The position numbers were made by a program, and so were the translations under genes. Below are positions 12,601 through 22,500 of a DNA stretch of 64,000 nt, one piece after another (the first letter of the stretch is position 1; each line of letters opens with the position of its first letter). The stretch comes from Lingula anatina (lineage: Eukaryota > Brachiopoda > Lingulata > Lingulida > Lingulidae). The notes beneath the pieces are model-generated. The model searched no databases. It was given only the letters and a program-made list of their open reading frames with translations, and was not told the origin of the DNA. The stretch lies in NCBI RefSeq assembly GCF_001039355.2, contig NW_019775767.1:30511-94510 (forward strand). Direction: 5' to 3'.

Positions 12601-14895
12601 CATTTTCTTTAATATCTTAGCTGAAACTTAGTGCTGACATTAAACTGTTGATATGGTTTTCTGGGGGTGTTCCTTTCTTTTGAATGGCATATTATGTCAG
12701 ATTTGATATTATTGACCAAAATATCTCACAACAGAAGACTGGATGTTTTTATCACTCAGTGACATACTTTTTTTGATGAATCCAGCCAAAAAAAGTAATC
12801 AGTACTCAAAAATAACAATGATAAAAAATATTCCATATTAAATAGCAACCCTGTAGTTATTGGTAGCTTAAGCTAGTCTTATCTACCTGTCAGATTTGTG
12901 TTCACCTCACCTAAAATCCTCTTTTCGTCTTCTTGGAAAGGTAATATTGTTATCCTATCAGCGTTACGTTTACTTTTCACCAATGAAATATTTTAATTGT
13001 CAGGCGAATTCATCAGATTAATGAAACATTTGTATATTTTCTCTTCTCTATAAGGATTCCAAGAAGTGCAAAAATGGGACAAGGACAGACGAAACCAAAG
13101 TCTGTCCTAGATTAGTATGATTATATGTGTGGATTTTCATATCAGCTTGATATTAAACCATTTTAAACTTGTCACAATATTGAAAAAAAAGATAAATCTT
13201 TGAACACCGATCGTACTGCGTTGCTATTTAGTTGTTAGTTGCACTCTATCGGTACTTCCTGGTTTAAGCAAGGGTCTATAACGACTATAAAATAAACTTA
13301 TAACTGCATTGCTCACCATAAAACACCAAACAATAGGTAGATATTAACATATCAGACGGCTAAAATGCAAAATTGCACATGACAACGATTTATAGCCTTG
13401 CATGATTTTTCCCGTGACGTTATTTGTCGCGCTGTCGGTCGATGCAGTAACTTATTAGAAAACAAACTGGCAGAAAAGAAGCATAATTCTGTACCTTCAA
13501 GCTCCGTGACACGTTTTCATATCCTATACCCTGTATTTGTTCAAGTAGTATTTGCTTAAAATGCTAAAAGACAAAAAAAAACATTATCTTATCATGCCGT
13601 CAGAAAATCCGCTTCAACTCGGCACCTGTGGCTGCACTCCCGTGTACTTCCAGCTACATATGACCAGGCAGCTTTACATCTTATACCAATCGACGTCATA
13701 TGGCGCGCACTTTCGGTACAATCATTTTTCTCCGGTTCCCTTTATTGCGGGATAATTTTCAATTCTGCAGGTTGCATTAGTCGAGCTGAATCAGGTATCA
13801 TGGATACTTCTCAATGAAATGAATATTTATTAGAAGCAAGAGGGGCGAAGCTAATGGCACATGCGTGACAGTAATTCGTCACTGGACTCAGAAAGGTAAT
13901 ATATCTGTGCAAGACTGCGTTTTTACTGATATAAATAGTGTGGATAGTAATAATGATCTTCATCAAACCCTAATCGATTCCGACTTATAGGGGTATCCAC
14001 TTCCTGACCTGCCCTGAAAATGTCATTAAAATCCATCGATAACTCTTTGAGGTAAGTTGGCGACGAACAAACAGGCAAAAAAACGGAGATAAATACATAA
14101 CCCTCTTGACTGAGGCAATAAAGACCCTAGCTCTGCCAAAATTTATATCTATATTTTCAATGTACATGTTATTAGTTTGACCACTCAGACTGGGTTTCCA
14201 TGCCTAGATCGATCCATCTGGATCGGTCTAACTCCCTGGGGAGTCTCACCAAAATACTATCAACTTAACCGGCTCAAGTGTCTGCCACGCCTACCGAATC
14301 AGCTACGGGATAAAGATAATCGCCCCCAAACAGCTTTACTAGGCGCGACAAACATTTAAGCCGGCTAAGTTAATAGCAATTTAGTGAGACTCCCAGGGAG
14401 ATGGGTTGATCCAAATATCTGTGGGATCGGTCCCTTAGTCTTAGCATATCTACCGTAATAAATAACCTGCGTTAAAAAAAAAACACCAGGCTCTGAATGG
14501 CTACATAGTGGAGCACACGTATCTGGTGGGGTCCTTCACAACCTCAAAAATATTTATTTAAAAAGAAAACTGATGCAAATATCCTGGAAGGTGATTAAAT
14601 ATGGCGAATGACGCAGAAAACGCGTAAAGGACCCCAACAACCATGAATAGGGTTAATAAGCATCTTTCACATATTTCACTTGGTTGCTAGATAAAATGTT
14701 GTATTCTAACATTGATCTCCCCTTAGATCAGAGACCAAGCCACCAGTGTAACACTTACACTGTATACAGTCACACGAATGATTATATAACACATGAATTA
14801 AAAATAAAAAAGTCAACTTACCCAGTAAGAGAATTATTCTCGACACATTGCTGGAGCAGGATAACCAACAACAGACCCCAGCTGGTGGCAGCCAT
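1814..14895 (-). CDS. Gene A: EMI-EGF type I receptor, 2 EGF domains
   Basis: Six exons (minus strand): 14895-14822, 11247-11125, 10223-10120, 9713-9621, 2820-2698, 2310-1814. Joined they give 1014 nt, 337 residues plus stop, with all phases matching (2,2,1,1,1). Order: signal peptide (about residues 1-24), EMI domain (about 25-100), a 31-residue EGF, one Ca-binding EGF beginning DVDEC, a transmembrane helix, and a cytoplasmic tail of about 120 residues with several tyrosines. I infer a single-pass plasma-membrane receptor. An N-terminal EMI plus EGFs and tail tyrosines recalls Draper/CED-1/MEGF10, but those carry many laminin-type EGFs, so orthology is not claimed. It is the shortest of three paralogues and has only one cbEGF exon; a 3.7-kb foldback sits where the other copies carry more EGF exons. 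No frameshift or stop was seen in any exon. Function unproven. Confidence 0.85.
2698..2820 (-). CDS. Gene A exon 5: Ca-binding EGF domain
   Basis: 123 nt, phase 1. Encodes [16 protein letters not shown] then [20 protein letters not shown] is the Ca-binding start, and CxNxxxxYxC fits the Asp/Asn beta-hydroxylation consensus. Upstream intron sequence (about 2881-2915) resembles the introns next to gene C exons 33771-33893 and 34853-34975, so this exon belongs to that subtype. Confidence 0.85.
3240..4255. repeat. Minisatellite with AGGTCAAAGGTCA units in gene A intron
   Basis: About seven diverged copies of a 100- to 150-bp unit. Shared segments: CAGTTCATGGTGAAAA, GTAGGTCAAAGGTCAATTT, TTCAATAGTAACTATGG, TCTCTGCCAG. 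Perfect direct repeats of AGGTCA spaced by one base occur at 3331, 3465, 3755 and 4047, and again outside the block at 5148. Confidence 0.8.
4569..4852. mobile_element. MITE family 1, copy 1
   Basis: 284-bp element with inverted ends GCACGAAAA...TTTTCGTGC. Near-identical internal sequence to the copy at 30282-30565. No coding capacity. Confidence 0.78.
5309..8970. mobile_element. 3.7-kb foldback element in gene A intron
   Basis: Left arm about 5311-6670, right arm about 7480-8969, in inverted orientation and about 85-90 percent alike in the outer 800 bp; loop about 6.7-7.4 kb. Outer ends TAGTAGGCTTGTTAAGG pair exactly. A roughly 70-codon open frame occurs in both arms (5816-6028 plus, 8285-8500 minus) as a result of the symmetry. 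No transposase recognised. Confidence 0.8.
8976..9175. other. GC-rich 0.2-kb segment with open frame and terminal hairpin
   Basis: Directly beside the right end of the foldback. Plus-strand frame open from the TAG at 8969 to the TAA near 9173, including EIIGDLNPRDGYDGPFRLGG. It ends in an imperfect hairpin ACCGCCAGCG/CGCTGGTGGT. Base composition differs from its surroundings. Origin unknown; perhaps a fragment of a retroelement or SINE tail. Confidence 0.4.
9459..9616. repeat. (CTA)n trinucleotide repeat abutting a splice donor
   Basis: About 50 CTA/CTG/CTT triplets ending at the donor of gene A exon 4. Looser triplet sequence continues from 9260. A related triplet-rich stretch is in gene B (24080-24800). 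Confidence 0.9.
9621..9713 (-). CDS. Gene A exon 4: EGF-like domain next to EMI
   Basis: 93 nt, phase 1 both ends. Encodes [17 protein letters not shown] and then [13 protein letters not shown], a short six-cysteine EGF. Its donor gtaagtagtagtag runs directly into a long (CTA/TAG)n repeat. Confidence 0.85.
10120..10223 (-). CDS. Gene A exon 3: EMI domain, second half
   Basis: 104 nt from acceptor tttccag to donor gtacgt. Encodes YFITYYSRSVYKTQYNLTQ followed by ACCPGW and GTTCNI. The CCxGW..C ending is typical of EMI domains. Ends in phase 1, so the phase-1 EGF exons can follow. Confidence 0.85.
11125..11247 (-). CDS. Gene A exon 2: EMI domain, first half
   Basis: Acceptor ..gttttag, donor gtacgt. 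Encodes HVCTQRKSTSVMVY and on to ..RCRRTR, with the first cysteines of an EMI domain. 123 nt, phase 2 at both ends, homologous to exon 2 of genes B and C. Confidence 0.85.
11556..12853 (+). mobile_element. Tc1/mariner-like element, inactivated
   Basis: Inverted ends CAGGGTTACCACTTAATATG (left) and CATATTAAATAGCAACCCTG (right) flanked by TA. The internal transposase is broken by stops and frame changes: HTH/linker part 11652-11906, then VVFSDESRYEFFGVDGR, then DDCATQHRA and SPGLNPIENLW. All three catalytic acids (D, D, E) are still visible, so inactivation is fairly recent. Confidence 0.85.
12856..14184. other. Gene A intron 1, shared with gene C
   Basis: No gene. 13373-13560 is clearly homologous to gene C intron 1 (44634-44830). 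Confidence 0.6.
14189..14438. mobile_element. MITE family 2, copy 1
   Basis: About 250 bp with inverted ends around AGATCGATCCATCTGGATCG and GGGAGTCTCACC; the right end carries AGTGAGACTCCCAGGGAG. Internal TGTCTGCCACGCCTAC is shared with copies at 23869 and 30570. Confidence 0.7.
14478..14712. repeat. Gene A intron 1 segment duplicated in gene C
   Basis: Starts ACACCAGGCTCTGAATGGCT and matches 47503-47730 downstream of the gene C signal-peptide exon. Part of the ancestral gene duplication, not a mobile repeat. Confidence 0.75.
14822..14895 (-). CDS. Gene A exon 1: signal peptide
   Basis: ATG at 14895 opens MAATSWGLLLVILLQQ, a hydrophobic signal peptide. The exon ends ..SLT-G at donor gtaagt in phase 2. 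The same 74-nt exon starts genes B and C, and the ATG context (GTGAAAATGGC) is the same in all three, which fixes the start. Confidence 0.85.
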
Positions 14896-15000
14896 TTTCA
14901 CGGTTTGCCTCCGTGTTTCAACTGCAGCACGTTAAATGAATGTCGGGACAACTTTCCTCACGCTTCCCTAATCCTCGCTACCAACACTCATGGCCATCCG
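14896..15000 (-). promoter_or_regulatory. Conserved 5' block upstream of gene A ATG
   Basis: The block shares TTTCACGG next to the start, a GCACGTTAAATGAATGTCGG-like stretch, and on the A/C pair CTTCCCTAATCCTC and CCAACACTCATGGCC with the same positions before genes B and C. It is probably 5'UTR and proximal promoter kept after duplication. The transcription start is not known. Confidence 0.55.
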
Positions 15001-15474
15001 TTCCAAAAAAACTTATGATCTTATAATTTATAGGTCACAATAAAAGGATTTATCAGGGATAAGATTACCAATGTTAGATAAGCTTCCCAGGGAGCTTGAC
15101 TCTTATAAAATAAATATAATTCTATTCGGTTGAGCAAAGTGAATAAGAATGGAATTATTTTCTCCTAGGGGGCGACACTGTATATTATGTTAGTTGTGAT
15201 ACTGGTAAGAATTGTGGGTAAGTTACGATAGTTGTTCATTCGACCAGTTAGCGCAGACCAGTTGACACGTAAATTTTATTTTTTCAAATTTTGTTTATGG
15301 TTTTGTTGTTTTAATTTGATTGGTACATGTGATTCTTTTTGTTTTATAACTACATTGGTTATTGCTGCAGTGGCTATTTTTATTTTTTCAATATTTTTGT
15401 TTTCAAAATAAGTATAGTGTACGTTGTGTTAGAGTGTAGGCGTACAGTGTGCATGGGTGCGTGTTTGGGGTGTG

Positions 15475-16230
15475 ATTTATGTTTATATGAGCTGTTTGGG
15501 AGGTAGTTTCGCACTTGTGTAGTGGAGGGATGAGTTCGGAGGTGTTTGGGAGGTGGTCTCTGGTGATTTCCTATGTATGGGAGAAATGAGATCAGAAGTG
15601 CTTGGGTTGTGATATTCTGTTAAATCCCTATGTGAGGGAAAGATGAGCTCGGGAAAGCTGTTGGGATGTTATATCCTTATGATTCCCTAAAAAGGGAAAG
15701 GTGAGCTCGGAAGGACTGTTTGGAATGTGATATCCCGGTGATTCCCTAGGTAAGGGAAAGATGAGCTCGGAAGAGCTGTTGGGATGTAATATTTCGGTAA
15801 TTCCCTATGTAAGGGAAAGATGAGCTCGGAAGAGCTGTTGGAATGTTATATTCCGGTGATTCCCAATGTAATGGAAAGATGAGCTCGGAAGAGCTGTTGG
15901 GATGTGATATCCCACTGATTCCCTATGTAAGGGAAAGATGAGCTCGGAAGAGCTGTTGGGATGTGATATCCCGGTGATTCCCTAGGTAAGGGAAAGATGA
16001 GCTCGGAAGATGTGTTGGGATGTGATTTCCCGAGGATTCCTTAGGTAAGGGAAAGATGAGCTCGGAAGAGCTGTTGGGATGTGATATCCCGGTGATTCCC
16101 TATGTAAGGGAAAGATGTGCTCGGAAGAGCTGTTGGGATGTGATATCCCGTTGATTCCCTATGTAAGGGAAAGATGAGCTCGGAAGAGCTGTTGGGACGT
16201 TATATCCCGGTCATTCCTTTTTATATATAA
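15475..16230. repeat. 59-bp satellite array between genes A and B
   Basis: About 12-13 copies of a 59-bp unit containing GATGTGATATCCCGGTGATT, CCCTATGTAAGGGAAAGATG and AGCTCGGAAGAGCTGTTGG. The central copies are nearly identical and the left ones diverged. Short inverted repeats lie in each unit (TTCCCTATGTAAGGGAA; GATATC). Not CRISPR: there are no spacers. Confidence 0.92.
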
Positions 16231-16234
16231 AAGG

Positions 16235-18941
16235 AAGAGATAATACAGAGGTTTGGTGAGGAGAGAGTCTCCTAGTGTTTATAATTTATTTATTTAATTA
16301 TTTGTTTATATTGTTTCTAAATGATTGAAGATGGTTTGAAATAAAACTCGTGCGCTAACTGCGTCCATATGCACTTTATATGTTGTTTGTGTTGTTTTAT
16401 TATTAATGTTATGCAGTGTCGGTTATGGTCTAGGAGAAGTTCCAAATGTTTCTTCACTAATTTCAGTTAGGATGTCTCCTCTGTTTTTCACGCTTAGACT
16501 TCATTACTTCCAAGCGGCACTGGTGAGACACAATTATGGGGTGCAACCTGATTGGACAGTGCCACTTGTCCTGTGTAGGATAAGCCAGTAACAGGTATAC
16601 GAGTTCAATTACGCAGAGTAGAGGGGGAGCCTTCTCACACTTGTTCAGAAAAATCCGCAACGTTGAGTAGCTCATTGTTCAGAAAAGAAATTTTTATGGT
16701 GAATTTTGGAAAAGTTATTCAAACCCAAACCCTACCCCCCTAATATTTTTTTTTCTTTTTTTTTCCTGACTAATGAGCACATTTGTGCATTGGTTAAATG
16801 TAACATGGTTGTATTTATGGTAGTTATATATGACTCTGTTGGCATATTTATTAGTCAAGGATAAGCTGGTTATCATTTTGTTTATTAAGATATTTTATAC
16901 ATGTGAGATATATTACTTTAAAACAATAGTTAGGTAAATGTACTATGCAGGGCACATGTGGCAGTACTAAGGCCAAGAGAGACAACTCTATGATTGGGCT
17001 GTCAGAGCAATGAGAACACCTAGCTACGTCCTCGCCCTAAAAAAGATAGGGGTTGCGCAGCTTACTCTCAGCCTAGGCCGACTTTAGAAAACGAATCTTC
17101 TTTAAAAAAAATCACTGCCATTTTTGGTCCTTTTTTCCTCCATTTTTACTGAAACTTAAAATCATATCTTAAACTTGATCATGTATGGTAAATCATTTAC
17201 AAGCTCTTTCATAAGAGCCAAGGTCCCTGGGAAGCTTATCCTACATTGATAGTCTTATCCCATATAAATATTGCATTTATGTGCGCATGAATTAAGAGTA
17301 GTGTCTGGGGCTAGTTTCCTGTTAGAATTTTCGTGATTTCTTAAAATTACACCAGAAACAGTTGTTAGTTGAAAGTATCATTTTATTAACATTTGTACTT
17401 TGATTAATACACAAAGTACGAATTCAAAGTACATATAGTTAAATATTTATCATATGAACGATAATCATGCATCGCAATTTATTTACAAGTTTAAGATATA
17501 ATTTTAAGTTTCAGCAAAAAAGGGCCAAAGGTACGGACTGTTAACTGTCTAAATTAAAGTAGCATTAACATTCCTATGTGTGTTCCTTTTTCCGCTTGCA
17601 TTTAGTAAGGTCCAGATGCCGGTTCAGAAAGTTAATTTTCTTCGTTATTTCGCTTGATATTTTGTGTTCCGTCGATAGTAAAAGCGAAAGTTCTTTTGCA
17701 CGCTCCTTCTCCTGCTAAGCAACTAACATTGCCTGTTGACGGTATACCTAATAACATTGACCCAGGCCTAAAGCAGAAGTCATTTGTTAAACAAACTTCC
17801 TTTTTACAAAGTGGTCGACATACCAAGGGTAAAAAGGTGGTGGAAAATTAACTAGTGCATTAAAAATATCTGTTAAAATATGATTTTTTTTCTGGGGAGC
17901 ATGGAAGGAGTATTTCTCACGTAGAGTCTCATGTATTTTACTTTTCTTCTGTTCCAGATATAGCGATCTCTATCAAGTTGAGCCAAGAAACATATGATCG
18001 ACAAACAGTGAACTTTTTAGATAATATTTGATATTTCTGCAAGTTACGTTTTTTAAAACTATGTGTTGGTACTTTGGTCGGTTTGGGGGCAATTGTTTAT
18101 ATGTCAACTTGCTTCAAATGCATCATTTATGTATTCTTCTGAGTCATCATATAATCAAATCACTTTGGATCATTTATTAAACACCAACTTTGCGTGTTGC
18201 ATTACCTAAGGAGAGAATTTTTATATAAACTTTGTATCGCATTGGATTGCATAAATTAAGTTCGTTATTTAAGGCTTTTGTAGCCCTTATTTATCATTCA
18301 TGATATTTTTCCTGTAGTATATAAAAAACCAGAAAACTGGTCATTTATTTATAAAAGCACAAAATGGACAAAATAACTTTATATACATATAGTTCATAAG
18401 TATCACTTTCGTGATGCAGAAAAGGCGAATTTTGATTGTGAAGGTGTAATTTCAAAATGTACAACTTAATCTGTAAAAAAATCATTTTCTGCTCGATTAT
18501 ACATGTAGACAGAGCATGCCTTGTTTATAAGAAAAATTGCTGAAATTCAAAATAGTCACGTGATGAGGAATGATATCTTCACTAACCAGAACACTCACTG
18601 CATCATACCATCAACTGGAACATGCTCCTCACACCACAGTGCGAAAAAATGGAAACAATTCAAATTAGGGTTCATAGAGAATATTAGAAAATCCATTAGT
18701 AAATACCTTTTTTCAAAGTATGAAAAATACAAAAACGTTTGTTATGAAGGGCGCAAACTTAAATTAGGAAAAACATCTGTAGGCTTCTTTTAACGGAAAG
18801 CGAGAAACTTAAATTCTTGAAAACTTCTCAGTCTGGGCCCTGGAACAAGTTCAAGTTCGGCTGATACATCAATCAACAATGAGCATAAATGTATGTAATT
18901 TGTAAGTCAGTATAAGATATAAAATGCAGTTACATTCACTC

Positions 18942-18942
<1 letters not shown>
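16235..18942. other. Spacer between genes A and B
   Basis: No gene recognised. 17560-18300 is homologous to the spacer upstream of gene C (about 48170-49950), for example GGCCCAGGCCTAAAGCAGAA-like and TAGAGTCTCATGTA blocks. 18520-18800 resembles the 3' flanks of A and C. Confidence 0.55.

Positions 18943-18977
<35 letters not shown>
18943..18977. repeat. (GA)n in gene B 3' flank
   Basis: Sits about 118 bp beyond the gene B stop, the same place as the GA tracts after genes A and C. Confidence 0.9.
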
Positions 18978-18979
<2 letters not shown>

Positions 18980-19094
18980 CCCTGAACTAAAGCGAATCGA
19001 CAGGCTGTCCTGCTAATTAACCTCGCTACCAGTTTTAAGGCAAGCATACTATTAGTCGTTTTGCTGAGTTTTGCGGTGGTAGGCTGACTTATTT

Positions 19095-19543
19095 TTATAT
19101 ATCGGTAGGAATCGGTACATCTCCTCTAATTATTAACTGAGAGTATGGCCTCTGCTCTTGGACATCCCTTATCATCATGCCTTCATAGGGCTGGTCTGGG
19201 TTCAAGGCATTAGTAGTACCGGTTTGCACTGTCCAAGGCCCCGTATGTTGCCTCCCATCACTATTCTTCTCCGTTCTCTGTTTTGATGCTGTCAGGACCT
19301 CGGCGTTTTCATAGGCAACATTGTCGTAATCCTGCACCTGGGTAACAGCTGGTGCCGAGGAGCGTTCTGTCGCTGGTCTTCTGCCCTTGTTCCTAGAGCG
19401 TCGACATACAAAGAAGACCGAGATAGCGATGAGGACGACGGGCACGATAATGGCAAATGTACTGCCGATAATGAAACCTACTGCGACTGCTGTACTCTGA
19501 TCTACTGGCGCTGCTGCATCAATTGCCGCATCCAAGTGTTGAC
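19095..19543 (-). CDS. Gene B exon 9: transmembrane helix and truncated tail
   Basis: Starts (G)[12 protein letters not shown], then a helix around [20 protein letters not shown] and [10 protein letters not shown]. Tail motifs: [20 protein letters not shown] (YxxM), PYSQLI. It ends at PIPTD(I)-stop, losing PIGEY and QNDY. DNA beyond the stop (about 19040-19094) still resembles the A and C tail ends, so the truncation is secondary. Confidence 0.85.
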
Positions 19544-22500
19544 CTATAGTATTATTATAAACCAGAACGTTACAGATTTTGTTTTAATTCATACAATGCA
19601 ATTTTCAATGGTTTGATATAGGACAGTTTATTATTACTATTATTATTTTATTTATTATTATTATAATTATTATCTTTTTCAAAAGCCTGAATGCCTTAAG
19701 CGTGCATGCCCTTACATTATCGATTTTATAAAAAATACAATGAAATAGATACAATGTTATATGTTTTGGTATATGCTATTATGACTATAGCAACCCAAAC
19801 TTGCCGCCATGTTAAATTACATGAAAGACACATTAAAATGACGAATAATGCATACGCAGAGGCCATTGCTTCTAGTTTGTATAGACGCAAATAATAGCCT
19901 CAAAACTAATGGTGATTTCGCTATTAGTGCACGGTCGCGATTTGCGAGGCTTTCGAGATATCGGATAGCGGGGAATCGTCATGCTTGTGCCCGCTCGCCA
20001 TAAGCGATGCTTTCGAGATATGGGGTCCAGGTTTCATAATACGTACATGTACAATCTTAGTAGGTACTGAATGTTCCTGATGGCGAATGTTTGTTCCGTT
20101 TACACTCGGTACACAGTACTTATATCATTTCAAACGCAAAGAGTTCAGCCAAGGAATTATAACTGCTTGGTTCAACGTAGGCTCTTTTTTGTCTAGAGAA
20201 AGGGGATTGAACAGACATAGCTAAGTGGTAGGTGATCAACTTCCTTCATGTAAAGACGAGAAGTAGGCCTTAATAATATCTGCACACAGTAACGGCACAG
20301 CGCTTACCAGATGTACCCTTTAAGTATGGTGTACTAAGTTTATATGTCATTATGTAAGTGTGACGTTTAGGGTAATTCCGTACAACCTCTTATCAATAAC
20401 AGTTTGTGCGAGCCATAAATGAAGGATGCGTTTTGTGGGCATTTTTAAAAAGCCTTTCTAAAAAATGACAATACGGAAACTTGTAGATGGCGTTTGAACG
20501 GCAAATATTAGGAAGCCATCAAGCTGGAGTGACTATGAAGCAGATTGTCAGGCAGTTCGGATAGCAGCAAGTTAAGTTTCTAGTCTAGTACTTAAACGGC
20601 GTCCAGCAAAGCATGCTCGCTGCCTGGCACGCGAGTCCATAAGCATAATATTATTTACCAATAATTATACATCCACGTCCATCGGATGCCAGTTCATACC
20701 CATTTCTGCATGAACACGTGTAGCTACCACGTGTATTGTAACAGTTGTGATCACATGCATGAGTCCCTTTACTGCACTCGTCAACATCTGAAAAGTAAAA
20801 AAAAAAAGAAGAAGATCTAGGCCCCGTAACTCGAAAGCAACGCGCGTTGCGAATAGCGATATCACATAGAGGCTACAATGTATTATATGGGACGAGTATG
20901 GGCGAGTTATGGAATCGAGACGCTTGCTCTCGGTCGCAACGCGCGATGCTTTCGGGGCCCTGTCCAATGTGACCAAATGTTACAAAACCCATTGGTCGTA
21001 TTGGGAAATGCATCTGATATTATGATATACTAAGAACAACATGCATTTATCATACAATAGTACCCTACAGAAATGTTCACCATAAGAATTTTATAAAACA
21101 AGCAGCTGACACGCTTATCCGTGAGAACACTATTTACCTATACATCCATGACCATCGGACGCCAGTTCATACCCATTTCTACATGAACACGTGTAGCTAC
21201 CACGTGTATTGTGACAATTGTGATCACATGCCTGAGTTCCCTTGCTGCACTCATCAACATCTGAAAAGTGAGACGGTATCTGTATATATGTCACAATACA
21301 AAAATAATTTTACATTGTATGTATGGTCGTATAGAAAATGACATTATGTTTTCACAATCCACGAATAATATCCTTGCTTATACTTCTAACCAAGGAACAA
21401 TGATCACCTCGAGGGAATTTTTAACAATTTAAAAAAAAATAAAAAGGTTATAATGATTTTTGTTATCCGCGATCTTTGTCTTACCGTTGCAGAGTTTCTT
21501 GTCAGCAGCAAGAACGTAGCCCTCATTGCAGGAGCAGTAGTACTTTCCTTGAAGATTGTTACATTTCTGCTCACAACCATGGTGTGACGTTGAGCACTCG
21601 TCGCGGTCTAAAATTGATACACAGCTGTTATACAGAATGTATTTTGTTTTAGTACAAGCTACGAGGTAAATATATTTTATATCTTTCATAAAAATGTATT
21701 TAAATAATATTCAGCATAATATTTTTATTATTATTACGAGACGCAGGTTATAGTCTTGGAACAAAACTTGAATCAAATATTTACTGTTTATCAAAATATA
21801 TTGTGTAACACAACGTTAAAATCACTTTGACTTTCATGAGTGCTCAACATAAAATAAAATTATGTTTCCACAAGTTATGTCTTGTTCTAAGATTTATATA
21901 ATATAAGCATCGACACTACACGCCACAGGTCAACACAGTGCAAAACACCTCTTTTCTTTACAAAGAATATATGATTTTAAATAAAATGCAATCCACACGG
22001 AAACTTTGATCTTATTTTAAAAATAAAATGACTACATCTTAAATTAACAATATCTCACTGTGCCTGAAAAAATGGATGCTAGAATCAATTTGATTCGGAC
22101 ATCACTTTTACTTTTAACAAATCAAAATTCAAAATTCAAAATAGCTTTCAATGATGCTGCCTTTTTTAATTGACTCGAAAGCTAAACAACACTTATCATT
22201 TACATCCGACTTTACTTACTATTAAGAAATGTATTGACCTCAAATATAACCTTCAATAACGATATCATCTTTGAAATTTAACTGCTTAACAACATTTTGA
22301 TAACATTTATGTCAAAGTCGCTGAGGTTGGCTTATTTCAAACAAATTGAAGATAAATGATGGAAAAACAGAATTTTTAGTCATTACTCAACCCCACAACA
22401 AGGGCCTTGCTCACAACTTGCAACTTAAAATTGGAGCTAGTATGGCATTTTCCTCCCCCCATGTAAAAAATTTAGGAGTATACTTTGATTCTATACTTTC

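Noticed and set aside
15027-15032. TATAAA on the minus strand upstream of gene A
   Set aside because: Not present at the same place before genes B or C; AT-rich DNA gives many such matches.
15475-16230. CRISPR-like array
   Set aside because: The 59-bp units abut with no unique spacers, and the context is eukaryotic.
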